NCBI RefSeq assembly: GCF_001613345.1
Contig: NZ_BDCE01000124.1
Coordinates: 1-33,016 of the forward strand
Direction: 5' to 3'
Length of the DNA: 33,016 nt
Source: Nocardia uniformis NBRC 13702
GTDB lineage: Bacteria > Actinomycetota > Actinomycetes > Mycobacteriales > Mycobacteriaceae
Shown here: positions 32,351 to 33,016 of the stretch, one piece after another
Numbering within the stretch: position 1 is the first letter of the stretch
Layout: every line of letters starts with the position of its first letter
Notes under the pieces: generated by a model
Seen by the model: the letters and a program-made list of their open reading frames with translations, nothing else
Told to the model about the DNA's origin: nothing
The model's database searches: none
Made by a program: the position numbers and the translations under genes

Positions 32351-32520
32351 CACCTCGCCCCTATGGGAACGCGCGAGCGGGCCTCAGCGCGTAGGCGGGC
32401 CTCGATGTCGGCGATGGCCAAGCCGTCTCGATGCTGGGGCGCGTGACTGGTGCGGCTGGATGTTAGAGCTGCCGCGACCATCACTGCGGCGAAAAGCATG
32501 ATGGCGAGGATGGTTTCCAC
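32347..32520 (-). CDS. Small single-span membrane protein
   Basis: A 57-aa protein with one N-terminal transmembrane helix (ETILAIMLFAAVMVAAAL), then a basic cytoplasmic tail with ADIEARLRAEARSR, a likely short amphipathic helix. The GTG at 32520 has GGGAGG about 7 nt upstream. It is the first gene of the overlapped run, too small for family assignment. Confidence 0.6.
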   Translation of the reverse strand: METILAIMLFAAVMVAAALTSSRTSHAPQHRDGLAIADIEARLRAEARSRVPIGARW

Positions 32521-32719
32521 CCCTGGGCCTCCCGGTCCTCGACGGTCGTGGAGAGCACCCGGTGCCGGGGTTGACCGTCCAGCGACCTGCGGTCGCAGTG
32601 CGATCGATGAGTGATGAGGGTCGACTGGCCCCCGACACCGAGGCTGCATCCGACGTTAAGTCCCTAAGCGTCACCGAACTTTCAAATTTTCTTCAAAATG
32701 AAGGTGTTAGCGTTGAAGT
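32521..32719. promoter_or_regulatory. Divergent promoter region of the XRE gene and the small-gene operon
   Basis: An AT-rich island (32670-32710) in GC-rich DNA. TAGCGT (32708-32713), preceded by TGT, lies 6 nt before the XRE GTG: a leaderless, extended -10 promoter. Two similar decamers, TTCAAATTTT (32681-32690) and TTCAAAATGA (32692-32701), lie just upstream and could be operator half-sites for the XRE protein. The exact promoter for the minus-strand genes was not resolved. Confidence 0.45.
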
Positions 32720-33016
32720 GTGAAAGAGAGCGACTCGGTAGGTGCGCGCATCGCCCAGTACCGCAAGGTGCGCGGACTGTCTCAACACCAACTCGTAGCC
32801 ATATCCGGCGTCAGCTACAGCATGATCAGCAAAGTCGAGTCCGGCCACGCAACGCCCAGCGCGTCGATGGTCGGACTGATCGCGCAGGCGTTACGAATCG
32901 ACCCATCCAGGCTGTACGGCGAGGAAGAGCAAGAGCAAAACCTCGATATGCTTCCAATCATTCGTCGCACGCTCGCGGCGATCGACCTGATGGATGACAG
33001 CCTCGAGCCCGAACCC
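32720..33016 (+). CDS. XRE-family transcriptional regulator (partial, cut by window end)
   Basis: The first 99 codons of an HTH protein, open to the last base. Residues about 6-60 form the Cro/CI-type HTH: GARIAQYRKVRGLSQHQLVA, then ISGVSYSMISKVESGHATPS and MVGLIAQALRIDPSRLYG. The start is a GTG with leaderless geometry. In actinobacteria such N-termini often continue into a long TPR-like domain, but here the C-terminus is outside the window. It is divergent from the small-gene operon and probably controls it. Confidence 0.88.
   Translation, partial: MKESDSVGARIAQYRKVRGLSQHQLVAISGVSYSMISKVESGHATPSASMVGLIAQALRIDPSRLYGEEEQEQNLDMLPIIRRTLAAIDLMDDSLEPEP

Noticed and set aside
29389..33016. An integrative element with att sites or a tRNA target
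   Set aside because: The resolvase-like and excisionase-like proteins hinted at it, but there is no integrase, tRNA or matching direct repeats at the edges within this window.

Overview
The window is high-GC actinobacterial DNA, most probably from Nocardia or a close relative. Three things suggest this. The gene order pepR-gpsI-rpsO-ribF ... mntR ... truB-pptT-pptH follows the Mycobacterium tuberculosis Rv2782c-Rv2795c block. The carboxylic acid reductase and the phosphopantetheinyl transferase look, from memory, very like the Nocardia iowensis Car and Npt proteins. Several genes begin with GTG or TTG, or directly downstream of a TANNNT -10 element, which is typical of leaderless actinobacterial transcripts.

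Layout. Positions 49-5662 (minus strand) carry core genes: an M16 peptidase, polynucleotide phosphorylase with a clear intrinsic terminator and a structured leader, S15 and RibF. A solitary type I-E CRISPR-like repeat lies between gpsI and rpsO. Positions 5.8-9.7 kb hold mntR, then a divergent pair: a LuxR-type regulator and an FAD/NAD(P)-binding protein, separated by a perfect 14-bp palindrome. Positions 10.2-14.5 kb (minus) hold a glycosyltransferase, a debranching-enzyme-like glycosidase overlapping it by ATGA, and a lipoprotein. Positions 14.6-17.4 kb (minus) hold truB, pptT and pptH. Positions 17.7-22.75 kb hold an unusual chaperone locus: an atypical Hsp70, a large multidomain partner and a divergent GrpE-like exchange factor. 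Positions 23.0-29.4 kb are metabolic: kshA behind a KstR-type box, a DinF-type MATE transporter and a carboxylic acid reductase (CAR).

Positions 29.6-33.0 kb form an accessory region of very small, tightly packed minus-strand genes. It includes two paralogous proteins built on a single Clp-N-type repeat, a degenerate serine-recombinase-like protein, a putative wHTH protein, a small secreted protein and a divergent XRE regulator cut by the window end. Four of these genes are linked by NTGA stop/start overlaps.

How the genes may work together. PptT should install phosphopantetheine on the carrier domain of CAR, and PptH is the family known to remove it from acyl carrier proteins, so writer, eraser and a client lie within about 13 kb. 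GrpE, Hsp70 and the large protein probably form one chaperone machine. A family of nested palindromic repeats (REP-like) occupies at least five intergenic sites and may act in 3'-end formation. No tRNA, rRNA, insertion sequence or CRISPR array was recognised.
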